This document shows, piece after piece, positions 27,320 through 37,300 of a stretch of DNA of 64,000 nucleotides. Source of the DNA: Gammaproteobacteria bacterium (GTDB lineage: Bacteria > Pseudomonadota > Gammaproteobacteria > Coxiellales > Coxiellaceae); assembly GCA_030425685.1 (NCBI GenBank), contig JAUIAD010000003.1, positions 180,612 to 244,611 on the forward strand, read 5' to 3'. A program made the position numbers and the translations under genes. The notes below the pieces were generated by a model that did not search any database, was not told the DNA's origin, and worked only from the letters and a program-made list of their open reading frames with translations. Position 1 is the stretch's first letter. Every line of letters starts with the position of its first letter.

Positions 27320-28273
27320 ATGCCTCGCCTATTATCACTCAACAACCCAAAGCTAACCAATCAAAAAAGAGAGCAGTACTTAAATATATGCCGCCATGTT
27401 TTTGCTCTCGTTTTTTCGCACCATTATACAAATTTAATCCTTACGCAAGTAGCAAAGATCAAAGACGCTAACACACCAGCCACTGCAGAAAAAATTAAAA
27501 GAAGCTTAAAGGAAGGCTTTGGCGACATGCTAGTTAAACACCTTGGCATTCAAGACAACTTAAGCAATATAAGCACGCTTAAAAAAAGAAAAATGCAATC
27601 CACACTCTATCGCTTATATCACGGCGCAGGCTTTGATGATGAAGTCGCATTTTTGCGTGGAAGAAGCTTACTAACAGGTAATAGCAGTAAAACTTCACCA
27701 GAAGCCAAACTAAAAGAAAGCGACATGCTAGAAATAGAATCCTATCAAGAAGTACTAGCAGAAGAAAAGCGCACAGTAAAAGAAGTTAATATACTAGTGC
27801 TGACCGACAGCATTCAACAAGTTCACGGCTTTGTTGCCTACCATGTCTTTCGTCAAAACAACCAAACTATAGTCCACGCCCGCCAAGCAGCCATGCTAAC
27901 ACCAGGCAGAGGTTACGCAGGCCACATCGCCGACTTTTTTGCTGACAACTACCCCAAAGCAAAATACGAGGCAAATCGTCGGGTAGGTAACCCCGTCCTA
28001 ATGAATGAACATTTACTAGAATGCAAAATGGCAACTAAAGGAGAAGCAGTATTAGGTTATAGTGAATTTTACAATTCGATTATCAGCAAAGAAAATTTAT
28101 TTCCCACTGTGGTTAGCTGGCGAGAAAAAATTGAGACACAGGCAACACACAGTCAATCGGATGATAACTTACCTCACCGTTTATTCCGACCGCTAAGCTT
28201 GCAAAAAAGTGGTTTTAGCGATGATATGGCACTGCTTGAAATGCAGCGTAATTATCGGGCACCAAATCTATAA
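27320..28273 (+). CDS. Protein of unknown function, 317 residues
   Basis: I do not recognise it. The ATG at 27320 follows TTAGGAG at a good distance and begins MPRLLSLNNPKLTNQKR; the open frame starts 36 codons earlier but without a ribosome site. No signal peptide or membrane segment. An N-terminal helical part (about 1-160, rich in Lys/Leu) is followed by a more mixed region with VNILVLTDSIQQVHGFVAYHVF and AAMLTPGRGYAGHIADFFADN. That strand-glycine-helix pattern loosely recalls a GNAT acyltransferase, but I see no clear acetyl-CoA motif. Gene and following ones are in an accessory region. Confidence 0.6.
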   Translation: MPRLLSLNNPKLTNQKREQYLNICRHVFALVFSHHYTNLILTQVAKIKDANTPATAEKIKRSLKEGFGDMLVKHLGIQDNLSNISTLKKRKMQSTLYRLYHGAGFDDEVAFLRGRSLLTGNSSKTSPEAKLKESDMLEIESYQEVLAEEKRTVKEVNILVLTDSIQQVHGFVAYHVFRQNNQTIVHARQAAMLTPGRGYAGHIADFFADNYPKAKYEANRRVGNPVLMNEHLLECKMATKGEAVLGYSEFYNSIISKENLFPTVVSWREKIETQATHSQSDDNLPHRLFRPLSLQKSGFSDDMALLEMQRNYRAPNL

Positions 28274-28395
28274 ATAAAACAGAAAAGTTGACCCGGTACA
28301 TAAATGACCTAATCTGTAAAGGTTCCTACTTAAACTGACAGTAATCCAGACTAGAAAAAACGGGTAACTGTCATATTGAGTTTGAACTGCTATAA

Positions 28396-28492
28396 ACACC
28401 TATAGCCCGGGACTTAGAGACAAATACCACTTCAAACCAGGAGGTTTGCACTCAAAGTGCGAAACTCCTGACGAAACAAGATTATATTGCTT
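28396..28492 (+). ncRNA. Possible remnant of an IS605/TnpB element end (guide-RNA-like)
   Basis: The stretch reads GCCCGGGACTTAGAGACAAA, then TACCACTTCAAACC and a stem made of AGGAGGTTTGCAC and GTGCGAAACTCCT around TCAAA. From memory this layout matches the 3' end of TnpB-associated guide RNAs and the right end of IS200/IS605-type elements. No tnpB or tnpA reading frame is next to it. The rest of 28274-28542 holds no gene. Confidence 0.35.
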
Positions 28493-28542
28493 TAGACAAT
28501 GATATATATTTGCTAGCTGCTAAGCTGCAGGGTATCCCGCTC

Positions 28543-29142
28543 TCAGCGGTAAAGTTTATTACCCATATAAAGCTGAATTGCTTTTGTATCATCAAGCGGC
28601 TTATGATCAGACATTTCCAAAAAATACTTTAGTTGCCACACTTGAGTTTTTTTGGCCTGGCTATTAGGTGCCTGAACCCAGGGTGGATATACCCGAATCC
28701 CTCGCTTACCACCTCTTCCGTTAAGCGAAAATATATTTTTTTCAACTAAAATAGATTTTGAAAATACGAACTGGCCACTATTATTTTTATTTCTTGCACT
28801 AATAATAAAAAAATCTACTGGATCAGAAGCATCATACGGTTGTGTTTTTTTACCAGCATCTCTTTTCCATAAAACTACAAACTGCCCCACTTTTTTAGGG
28901 GTAATTTTAGCAGCGCGGAACCTTGCTTTAAAACCATTTATTTCAAAAGCAGCTGCGCCATATTCACTGCTCTCAGCTTCTGGCTCCACTAAGGAACAGG
29001 CAAATCCACACTGATCATAAATTTTTTGTTTTGCCAGCAACAGGTCACTATGAATAGTGTTTTTATTCCATACATCGTTCAAACTACCGACCTTATTTTT
29101 AAAAGGGTTTAACCACTTTATAACACCTTTATCTAGTCGCAT
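28543..29142 (-). CDS. MepB-family protein
   Basis: Small cytoplasmic protein resembling staphylococcal MepB, whose gene sits with the mepRA drug-efflux genes but whose role is unproven. Seen: EAESSEYGAAAFEINGFKAR, RAAKITPKKVGQFVVLWKRD, a middle with PVDFFIISARN, GQFVFSKSILVEKNIFS, and GKRGIRVYPPW followed by AKKTQVWQLKYF, all in family order. From the ATG at 29142 it has 199 residues. The frame is open to 29247, but a TGT-TATAAT extended -10 (29177-29185) lies inside that stretch, so I place the start after it. No mepA or mepR is nearby. Confidence 0.75.
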   Translation of the reverse strand: MRLDKGVIKWLNPFKNKVGSLNDVWNKNTIHSDLLLAKQKIYDQCGFACSLVEPEAESSEYGAAAFEINGFKARFRAAKITPKKVGQFVVLWKRDAGKKTQPYDASDPVDFFIISARNKNNSGQFVFSKSILVEKNIFSLNGRGGKRGIRVYPPWVQAPNSQAKKTQVWQLKYFLEMSDHKPLDDTKAIQLYMGNKLYR

Positions 29143-29176
29143 ATATAATATGCCTAGCAATTTAGCAGCGAAAATA

Positions 29177-29185
29177 ATTATAACA
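29177..29185 (-). promoter_or_regulatory. Extended -10 of the MepB-like gene
   Basis: On the minus strand TGT-TATAAT. The expected start lies about 27 bases before the ATG at 29142. No -35 is needed for an extended -10. Confidence 0.45.
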
Positions 29186-29312
29186 CATTCCATGCATAAC
29201 AAAAAATAATATACCAGCTTATAGAACAACATTAAAAAAAGTAGCACCTACAAAAACACCATATCAGCCTTACTATTCTGAAAAAAGCAAAACCGATATG
29301 ACCATATAGTAA

Positions 29313-30890
29313 CTACCTTGAAAAATTTTCTAGCGGCTGCGGAAAATAATTCTTTAATATAGTATCTTTCCAATAACCAGGCTTAATACGTAAATTATAA
29401 TCACCCCAACCATGACCTGTGCTCCAAGCTGTAAAGCCAACAAAACCGCAACCTTTATTAGCCGTATAAGCATTAACAGACACATATTTAAGAAACGCAT
29501 TTAAAGGCTGCGAACAAGATGATGAATCTTTACCAACGCCAAACTCAGTAACCATCGCTTTCAGTTTGTTAGCTTTAAGGTAATTAACAAAAGCCTGCAG
29601 ATTAAAGCCACTTGCGCCAGTGGTATTAAGATCTTGCAAGCAAGTATCATGCGTACCACTGTAATCTGAATCCAAATACTGATGCACATTAATAATTATT
29701 TTACTGGTATCAGTAATCCCTGCCTGATGAAAATTATCAGCAGTAAAAACACTAGCATTACCAGCAGACTGCCAACTATGTAATCCCGACCAAGAAAATC
29801 CTTCTAACAGAAAATAGCCCTGAAAACCTTGCGCACGTAGTTTCTTTATCACTGCCGTTTCCATAGTAAAAACTTGCGTCGCACTTAGCTGCTCATCCGA
29901 TCGTGTTGCTGGTTCATTAACAATATCCAACATTAATTTACTAGTATCAATCTTAACATTACCAGAGTCAGCATTATATTTTTGAATATCACTCCAGATA
30001 TGTGACCAAACATCAACATAAGGCGCTGGATTAGTTACTAACGCTCCTTGCGGACAATCACCTTGTCCTGTACAACCGGCATTTTCATTACCAACGGTTG
30101 CATAATGCATATAGGAATGTAAATCAAGAATTGCATTATAACCATGGCTAGTAATCGTTGCTAAAGTAGGATTTACTAGCTTATTAAGATAATCCAGATC
30201 ATACAGATTATCACTTGGGTTCGCTTGATCTAACTTAGGTTGCACGTAAGCCCAACGAATGGGTACACGAATCGTATTGGCACCTTGTTTTAATAGTGTC
30301 GCAGTATCTTTCAAATCAGAAGCATGCGCGACAAATTCATTCTCTTTTGATAAATCAGGAATCACCGATGAGTTTGGCATTGCACTAAATTCTAAACCAG
30401 AGAGATTAACACCCGTAAACCAGTTGGCTCGAGCAGATGCATTAGTTGGAAAAGTCGCTGCATCTGTAGGGCCTATTTTTGTATACGTTAAATGGCCAGA
30501 AATATCTGTCGCTGAAGCCGCTGCGCCCACTAATTGAATATGAGATCCTTGCATAGGTTGATATCCAATTGGCTGGCCTTTACTGACATTTAACCAACCA
30601 AAATATAAATCCGAATCCGAACAACCCCCAACACGAAGCGCTGCACCAAAATAATAGGGATTACCACTAATGGAATAAGGTTTAAGCGACTGACCATTTG
30701 ACCATGGAATAAATTTTCCATCGCTTGCTTTAACACAAAGCACAGGGCTGGCACTTGCCGCCGTAGGCACTTTACTAGCGTCATAAATACCAGCAATATT
30801 ATTTTGCATACCGTCGGCGAAACACACAAATGAACCTGAAATAAGAAAAGATGTTATTAAAATCTTGCTAGTTAAACTGCGAACTCTCAC
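29313..30890 (-). CDS. Secreted glycoside hydrolase family 5 cellulase
   Basis: Predicted endo-beta-1,4-glucanase exported from the cell, 525 residues. From GTG 30890 (GGAG nine bases upstream) the N-terminus is MRVRSLTSKILITSFLISGS with cleavage near FADG, a Sec signal peptide. Residues about 20-150 form a beta-rich part with paired cysteines, perhaps an accessory domain. The GH5 barrel starts at NWFTGVNLSGLEF. DIVNEPA at about 326 gives the acid/base Glu and VTEFGVG at about 446 the nucleophile Glu. INVHQYLDSDYSG and GFTAWSTGHGWG are the other GH5 motifs. Divergent from the LuxR solo at 31051. The target could be cyst walls or plant matter. Confidence 0.87.
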   Translation of the reverse strand: MRVRSLTSKILITSFLISGSFVCFADGMQNNIAGIYDASKVPTAASASPVLCVKASDGKFIPWSNGQSLKPYSISGNPYYFGAALRVGGCSDSDLYFGWLNVSKGQPIGYQPMQGSHIQLVGAAASATDISGHLTYTKIGPTDAATFPTNASARANWFTGVNLSGLEFSAMPNSSVIPDLSKENEFVAHASDLKDTATLLKQGANTIRVPIRWAYVQPKLDQANPSDNLYDLDYLNKLVNPTLATITSHGYNAILDLHSYMHYATVGNENAGCTGQGDCPQGALVTNPAPYVDVWSHIWSDIQKYNADSGNVKIDTSKLMLDIVNEPATRSDEQLSATQVFTMETAVIKKLRAQGFQGYFLLEGFSWSGLHSWQSAGNASVFTADNFHQAGITDTSKIIINVHQYLDSDYSGTHDTCLQDLNTTGASGFNLQAFVNYLKANKLKAMVTEFGVGKDSSSCSQPLNAFLKYVSVNAYTANKGCGFVGFTAWSTGHGWGDYNLRIKPGYWKDTILKNYFPQPLENFSR

Positions 30891-30947
30891 AAATATCATC
30901 TCCAACACATTAATTATACATAAGCAAAAGCATCATTGCCCAAACAC

Positions 30948-30970
30948 AACCGTTTACAATATAAACAGTT
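30948..30970. promoter_or_regulatory. 23-bp palindrome between cellulase and LuxR genes
   Basis: Arms AACCGTTTACA and TATAAACAGTT pair around a central A, with 9 of 11 pairs matching. It lies 58 bases before the cellulase start and 81 before the luxR-type start. Size and position suit an operator for a dimeric regulator such as the neighbouring LuxR protein. This is inference; it does not match a classic lux box. Confidence 0.45.
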
Positions 30971-31050
30971 AACCATACTCTTTCCTTGTGAAACTGGAGT
31001 GTATCGTGTACTGTTAGAGCGAAAAACCTATCAATTGTACGAGGTTTAGC

Positions 31051-31797
31051 GTGAGATTAGATGTTGTAGCCAATGAATTATCGATAGCAAACAATATTAA
31101 CCGTATAAACAAAATAATAGTTAACTACCTAAAGCAAGAGGGGTTTCGCTATTTTGCCTTTACTGTCTATTCCAGCATAGTAAGAGGCATACAAAAACCA
31201 AAATACGACCTATCCTCAAGCGCCCTACAACCATGGCATGACTATTATCTAAATGAGTTCTACTCTGATATAGACCGTACACTAGAAAAAACAAGGTTAA
31301 ATACTGCCCCCATCTTTTGGGATGTTTACCAACAACTAACCGTCAGTAAAAGCAAACGTGAGAGTCGCCTCAGACAAGAATCGATTAACTTTGGCGTCCG
31401 CCAAGGTTTATCAATTCCTATACACGGCCCAGATAATGACTTTGGCTCGCTAACCTTGCATCAATGTAAAAATGAAAACACCTTAAAAAACTATAAAGAG
31501 AAACAATACACCTGGATAGCCGCTAGCAATGTATTTTATCACCACATTAATCAAATGCTGTTAAAAACCCTAACAAAAAGCAAAACGAGAGTAAATCTAA
31601 CTAGACGCGAGAGACAGTGCATAGAGCTAACTGCAAAATCATATTCAGTCACACAAATTTCCTCTGCACTTAAAATTTCAATTGCGACAGTGCAATTCCA
31701 TCTACAAAACGCAAATAAAAAACTAAATGTACGTAATAAATATCACGCCGTAAATTGCTACAGAAAAATGGTAGCCGAGGAAAGCACCCCTGTGTAA
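31051..31797 (+). CDS. LuxR-family regulator with autoinducer-binding-like domain
   Basis: Transcription regulator of 248 residues. The N-terminal half (about 15-165) resembles the acyl-homoserine-lactone-binding domain: PWHDYYLNEFYSDIDRTL gives the conserved Trp, Tyr and Asp, APIFWDV the second Trp, and GLSIPIHGP the Gly. The C-terminal part (about 178-245) is a LuxR helix-turn-helix: LTRRERQCIELTAKSYSVTQ, ALKISIATVQFHLQNANKKLNV. Starts at GTG 31051 with GAGG six bases before it. No luxI-type synthase is in the window, so it is a solo. It is divergent from the cellulase and followed after 45 bases by the alpha/beta hydrolase. Confidence 0.86.
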   Translation: MRLDVVANELSIANNINRINKIIVNYLKQEGFRYFAFTVYSSIVRGIQKPKYDLSSSALQPWHDYYLNEFYSDIDRTLEKTRLNTAPIFWDVYQQLTVSKSKRESRLRQESINFGVRQGLSIPIHGPDNDFGSLTLHQCKNENTLKNYKEKQYTWIAASNVFYHHINQMLLKTLTKSKTRVNLTRRERQCIELTAKSYSVTQISSALKISIATVQFHLQNANKKLNVRNKYHAVNCYRKMVAEESTPV

Positions 31798-31842
31798 TAA
31801 TAGATATTCACCGGCCATTCCCTTTAATTTAGGAGAAGCAAT

Positions 31843-32664
31843 ATGCCTTTTATAGAGATAGATGATCTTAAATTATATTATGAAATCCAAGGCTCCGGCC
31901 CACGCTTACTTTTCCACCCTGGCACAGCCAGTGACTTACGCTCGCATCCCAATATCTTTGATAGCCCTTTAGTAAAGCACTTCGAAGTATTAGCGTTTGA
32001 TCCACGCGGCATAGGCCAATCAAACTCACCTAATCCCACACCTACAATGCTAGATTATGCAACTGATATAAAACACGTATTAGACGCGGTTGGCTGGGAC
32101 CGTTGTCACCTTATCGGCGAATCATTTGGTGGCATGGTCGCTCAAGAGTTCGCCATCAACTTTCAAGACTACCTCGACAAACTAGTACTAGTAGTCACAA
32201 GCTCCGGCGGCGCAGGCGGCGCCTCTTACCCCTATCACAAACATGACCTTGCAAAATTATCCGATAATGAAAAAGCAGATTTGTGGGTACGTTGCGCCGA
32301 CACACGAATGGCAGACCCTGAGTGGAAAAATAAAAACCCAGCTTGTTATAACCAACAGTTTCAAGCTTATTACAAAGTATTCGAGAGCAATAAAAACAAC
32401 CCAAATCAAGCAACATTTAGCGCACGACAACTAAATGCACGCAAAGGACACGATACCTATAATCGTCTAAATAAAATTAAAGCTGAAACCTATATTTGTG
32501 GCGCCCAGTATGACAAAACAGCACCGATAAAAAATCAGCTAGCAATGCTAGAAAATATTAACCATGCTCGTTTAAGCTTATTTAACGGTAGCCATATGAT
32601 TCTCTGGCAAGACCCATTTGCCTTTACAAGTATTATTAGCTTTTTAAAGGAAAGTAAATTCTAA
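31843..32664 (+). CDS. Alpha/beta hydrolase
   Basis: Cytoplasmic serine hydrolase of 273 residues. Seen: DPRGIGQS after strand 4, the nucleophile elbow GESFGGM (Ser at about 94), an Asp in ICGAQYDKTAP and the His in FNGSHMILWQDP. No signal peptide. A cap region lies at about 125-205. Strong ribosome site GGAGA, and 45 bases from the LuxR-type gene in the same direction, so likely co-transcribed. A lactonase or an ester hydrolase related to the LuxR ligand would be attractive, but the sequence does not show which. Family hits are too broad to name a substrate. Confidence 0.85.
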   Translation: MPFIEIDDLKLYYEIQGSGPRLLFHPGTASDLRSHPNIFDSPLVKHFEVLAFDPRGIGQSNSPNPTPTMLDYATDIKHVLDAVGWDRCHLIGESFGGMVAQEFAINFQDYLDKLVLVVTSSGGAGGASYPYHKHDLAKLSDNEKADLWVRCADTRMADPEWKNKNPACYNQQFQAYYKVFESNKNNPNQATFSARQLNARKGHDTYNRLNKIKAETYICGAQYDKTAPIKNQLAMLENINHARLSLFNGSHMILWQDPFAFTSIISFLKESKF

Positions 32665-32717
32665 ATACCTAGATAGCAAAGCCAATTAAAATACTTCACC
32701 TTAATTTCTATAAACAA

Positions 32718-32834
32718 AAGCAGGTGTTGTGGAAGGCCTTTTGAAAACAAATGCCAGCGGGATGCAGACATCAGAGCTTACACAGATGTACTTGCAGTAG
32801 TTTTTAAAAAGACCTTCGCCAACGCTTGTCTCCA
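32718..32834. mobile_element. MITE-like element with inverted ends
   Basis: GGAAGGCCTTTTGAAAAC (32731-32748) is an inverted match to GTTTTTAAAAAGACCTTC (32800-32817), and the pairing extends loosely outward. The right 61 bases (32774-32834) are the repeat also seen at 6030-6090. The rest of 32665-33101 shows no gene. Confidence 0.6.
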
Positions 32835-33101
32835 ATACCACACCACACAATCATTAAAATATCGAACAATATTGAGTATAAACCCCTTAGTCATCGCACT
32901 ACCCCTGCCTTCCACGTATAAATTCCAAAGAATACCAACTTACTTCTATTTGAGCTTTCTAAGGGAACTAAGCATTAACCCTAATTAAATAAATTAAAAG
33001 AAGTCATTTTTGCACCAAATTACTCTTATTTGCTAAATTAATAATAATTTAAGAATCCGATAGTAAGGTGGATAAAAGCACTGAGATTAAGAGTAGATGA
33101 G

Positions 33102-34358
33102 ATGACCGAATATAAACTATCTAAAGAACAAAAAGCAGCAATACAAAAATTTAATAGGGAAAAGGGAACCCACAATAACGCAAAAAATGGCCAGCGCCAT
33201 GAAGATAGCTTTTATAGTTTCTGCCTTGAAAATTATAATCAATATTTTGATACCTATTCGTATAACCCCAATAAAAAAGGACTACTTGATTTCTCCCCAA
33301 AACTAAAGGCGCAACATTCAGCAAATACAGACGAAAAAAAAGAAGAGAAGGAAAGCTCCGCGGCTACAACAATACCATTGGAACAACTCGAATTACAACA
33401 AAATTTCTTAGTCTACCTAATCAATAACCCACAAAATTTCAAGAACGCACATGGCTTTAGCAGTGTAGGATTAAAAATAGAAACCGAAAATGATCTTGAT
33501 GAAATTGCATCACTGTTGCAGCAAAAACATAAAATACCTTTTCCGTTTAAAAAGCTAAAAATAGATTTGCAGCAGACAGAATTGTATCAAGAAGACACAT
33601 TAAAGAGCAGTGCATATACGAAACTTAGCAAGATACTCATTGCAGCAAAGCAATTAGATGGTTTAGACGAACTGACACTCGATCTCAAGCTGGGGGGGGA
33701 ATTACCAAGTGACCCAAGCGCAGCTATTGCAGAAGATAAGGAATACAAAAAAAGCGAAGAGAAACACAGCGAGCCTCAAAATGCGCTAATTAATATTTTT
33801 AAAACACATAAACTGTGCTATAGGCTAGAAATAGATAATAAAATTCCACAGTTAAAAGGCCGACCTAAACACAAGACACAGCTTGAAAATATCATTGCGG
33901 AAAACCGACGCATCCACAATATTGCCAAGCGCTCAGGAGCACTACCCACCGATGAAATAATAGAGATTAAAAATGATAAATTACGCCGCTTTAAATTAGA
34001 GGGCTATAAAGCAAGCGAGCATGTAAGCGCAGAAGTAAATGTAGATTGCCAAATGCAAATGGAATCGCAAACACAAGTACAGCAAGAAATGCAGGCGGAC
34101 GTCGACTCATCAGCAAGCAGCACCGACACTTGTGAAATTCCACGCTGTAAAATACAAAGAACAAATCTAATTGATAAAAATGAGTTCTCCAAACCATTAT
34201 CTGATAAAGGCAACTACATAAACTTTACAACGCTAAATTATGGCATTGGCAACTTTCGAGCATCAATAGAGTCAAAGGGAGCTGACCAAAGTCGCGCCCA
34301 TTTCTTATGGGAAAAATTATTTCTGATACGGAATCACCAAACAGTATTAGTTACTTGA
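33102..34358 (+). CDS. Unknown protein, 418 residues, overlapping the giant gene
   Basis: Not recognised. The N-terminus is charged and helical (MTEYKLSKEQKAAIQKFNRE). Residues about 150-290 have leucine-rich-repeat-like spacing (FKKLKIDL, LDELTLDLKL, CYRLEIDNKIPQLKG) ending in LENIIAENRRIHNIAKR, which resembles the last unit of ribonuclease-inhibitor-type repeats. A Gln/Met-rich stretch (about 315-335) follows. No signal peptide or membrane segment. It ends 52 bases inside the next gene, which lies in the -1 frame; the two may be translationally coupled, or one protein split by a frameshift. The start at ATG 33102 has no strong ribosome site. Confidence 0.6.
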   Translation: MTEYKLSKEQKAAIQKFNREKGTHNNAKNGQRHEDSFYSFCLENYNQYFDTYSYNPNKKGLLDFSPKLKAQHSANTDEKKEEKESSAATTIPLEQLELQQNFLVYLINNPQNFKNAHGFSSVGLKIETENDLDEIASLLQQKHKIPFPFKKLKIDLQQTELYQEDTLKSSAYTKLSKILIAAKQLDGLDELTLDLKLGGELPSDPSAAIAEDKEYKKSEEKHSEPQNALINIFKTHKLCYRLEIDNKIPQLKGRPKHKTQLENIIAENRRIHNIAKRSGALPTDEIIEIKNDKLRRFKLEGYKASEHVSAEVNVDCQMQMESQTQVQQEMQADVDSSASSTDTCEIPRCKIQRTNLIDKNEFSKPLSDKGNYINFTTLNYGIGNFRASIESKGADQSRAHFLWEKLFLIRNHQTVLVT

Positions 34359-37300
34359 CTCCCGCAGCAGCTAAAGAAATTAGCAAAAATGCAACCTACT
34401 ATCTAGAGGGATTTCAACTCAACAATTTACCCTTAGGATTCACACTAAGCAAAATTAGCGAAAATAACAATGATAAGATAGTTTTAGATTATAATAGCTT
34501 TTCATACCACGAAAACCCTGCGTATACACCTCTAACTGCGCGCAGACCTGCGCCACTTGATCAAAACTTGCATTGGGATGGCAACCTAGAACAATTTAAC
34601 ATACACGAATCTTCCGCTGATGTAAAAAAATCACGGGAAGTAACCAGGGATAGCAAGGCAGTAGATGATTTTGACGGAATACGACGAGCTACAGGTAAAA
34701 TCTCAGCAGAGAAAACAAATTTTTCAATAATAGAACTGTCTGAATGGATGCTTAGGTATGACACAAGAAAAGGACGAGCAATAATTGCAAATCACGCCTG
34801 GTGTGGCTTTATATTAAATACAGAAGACACAGATGAAAGTGCTCCCAATAATTCAAGTGCTTGCTTTACAAAGCCTGAAGAAATAACCGCCTTAGCTGAT
34901 GTACTTTACCATGAAGGCCTAAAAGGCCTGGAAGAATTATTAAACGCACTAAAATTACTTCACCAAAGAAATGAAGAATCATATCTTTCGTTTAAGCAAA
35001 TATTTTTATCACGCTTTTATACATACCGCACACTTTCATACAAAGAAAATGCCGATATCATTATTAATCTTGCAAATCTAACTCCAAATCAACAAAACTG
35101 GTGGGACACTTTAACGCGTGCGCACGTGAGAACGTCAGGACATGCTGATTTGAATAATTTGTTTAAAGGGTATAAGTATTTTTTACAAAAAATGCAATCC
35201 CTTGGTTTTGAAGACCTACCGGAAGAATGCCCCATCACAGAAACTGGTAATATGCTGGTTTCTATGGACCGTCTACTATACATGTTAAAAAAAGTAGACA
35301 TAGCAAATCGTGTTGATCAACTTGCAAGTTTTCACGGTATTGATTTCAGCAAAGAAGGCGCCTGGCTTGCTGCCAGTGCGACAGACTCGCACTACCGCTA
35401 TTTTCATCCTGCTATGCAGCTAACAAAAGATGGTCCAGACTGCAATAATAGTTATCGAGTTGATAGCAATCACTCTCAAGCCTATGACAGCAAAGATGAG
35501 AAAGATGAGAAAGATGAGAAAGATAAAACATTAGTTTATGAGAACGAAAAAATAAAGTTTTATCGAACACTAGGCTGCGCTCGCAACATACACACTCCTT
35601 TTGAAGACTATATAGGACTTATCAACACTCTAGATGAAACTGCATTTGCAGAGAACATCAAAGTAGCCATTTTGCCAATTATTATATCGACAACAACAAC
35701 CACTCGACATATGGCAAGATTAAATTCGCAGCTATTTATAGAAGCACTTGATAACTACATTGGAATAAATGGCAGTGAAACACCAAAAATTAATACTCTT
35801 TTAGAATTTATATCCAATTGCCGAGTTAAACCTACACTTAATGAACTATCAGCCTTACTAAGCTTGTACACAGAATTACCCCATGAAGAACAATTCACAG
35901 AAACTGAGTGGATAGCGATAGAGCGCTGGCAAAAAGCTGGTAGCAACATTTTAAATAACGAATTTATTGACTGTTATAAAGAGCTAAAAGAGTTTGACGA
36001 AACCAACATAGGCATCCTAAGCCTAGTACTCGCATCGATTAAACCTGAAGGTGCTAATCTTAATAGAGATGTTATACAAAAATTTAAAGAATTAAAACGA
36101 AGCTCAACCGCACTTTATGTGCAGGTATTAAATTATCTTGCGTGCACAGATATAAAAAGCCCTCTGCCTAGTGATACCGATATCATTAGCTTAATTGATG
36201 AGATACTGGACCCTATCAATAACAAATCACTTAACTCACTCATCGCTACTCACCTTCCGCAATGCACATTCGAATCTAGCCATCAGCAGGTAAAAATGAA
36301 AATGCCTACCTGTCAGCACGAAAGAGATATTAATCAACAGATATTTAATGAGCTACGTGAATTTGAACAGAATATTGTATTAGAGGAAAAAACTGAGAGT
36401 ATAAAACTTGATAAACTCTACCAACCTTACATACATGTAATTTCAAATCAGGATATTGAAGATAAATCAAAGGACACGCTTAGAGGCTTAATGCGCCAAG
36501 GGTTAGAAGCGCGCTATTTATCTAAGATTAGAAACTTAAAAGAAAATCCACTATTTGCAAATCTTACAAGTCATCTACCGGCTGAACCCTCATTAGCAAA
36601 TGTTGATGATATAACAACTCTGAACACAAGGTTAGAGAAATATCAACAGCAATTAAGGCCCTTTTTACAAAAATTAACTGAAATGGAAGAAGAAAAAGGT
36701 TGGCAAGGTGTTTTTAACTTAGATTTTTTAGGTTCATCAACGCCACCTGCTCTAGAAATCTTTACACTAGATCAGCTATCAAGCATATTTACCTCAATCA
36801 AAGAATTAAATCTTAACAACCCACCTCAAGAATTATTTGAAGCGATATTTACATCACATAGTGCAGATATAAATCATAATGACACAACCACGATTACAGA
36901 TGGTATTACAACGCTTTTAAGGGAAAATTTATCAGTTCAACAAAAGATAAAATTATTATCCCTCATCTATTCTGGTATCAATGATAATCAAATATCTCAG
37001 CTGGCAATCTGTCTTAATAAAATAAATGATAAAGCAAAAGATCATGCCATAGAAACATTTTGCACCTATTTCGATGGTACCGACACGGAAGATAAATTAA
37101 AAAAAATCACGAATCTTATTCAATATTCATCGCCCAATAACCTAGACCAGAAAATTTTTTCGTCAATAAAAAATGATAAGGAACTATTTGAAAAACTATT
37201 AGATTTTGCAACGAACAATGGGCCGAGGATTGCAGCGCCTGACGAGAAAGAAGAGCTGCCTACAAAGTCAGACGGAGCACAAAAAGAAACAAAAGATCAA

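Noticed and set aside
34283..34358. Canonical -1 slippery site in the overlap
   Set aside because: No X-XXY-YYZ heptamer in the right frame, so programmed frameshifting is left only as a possibility.
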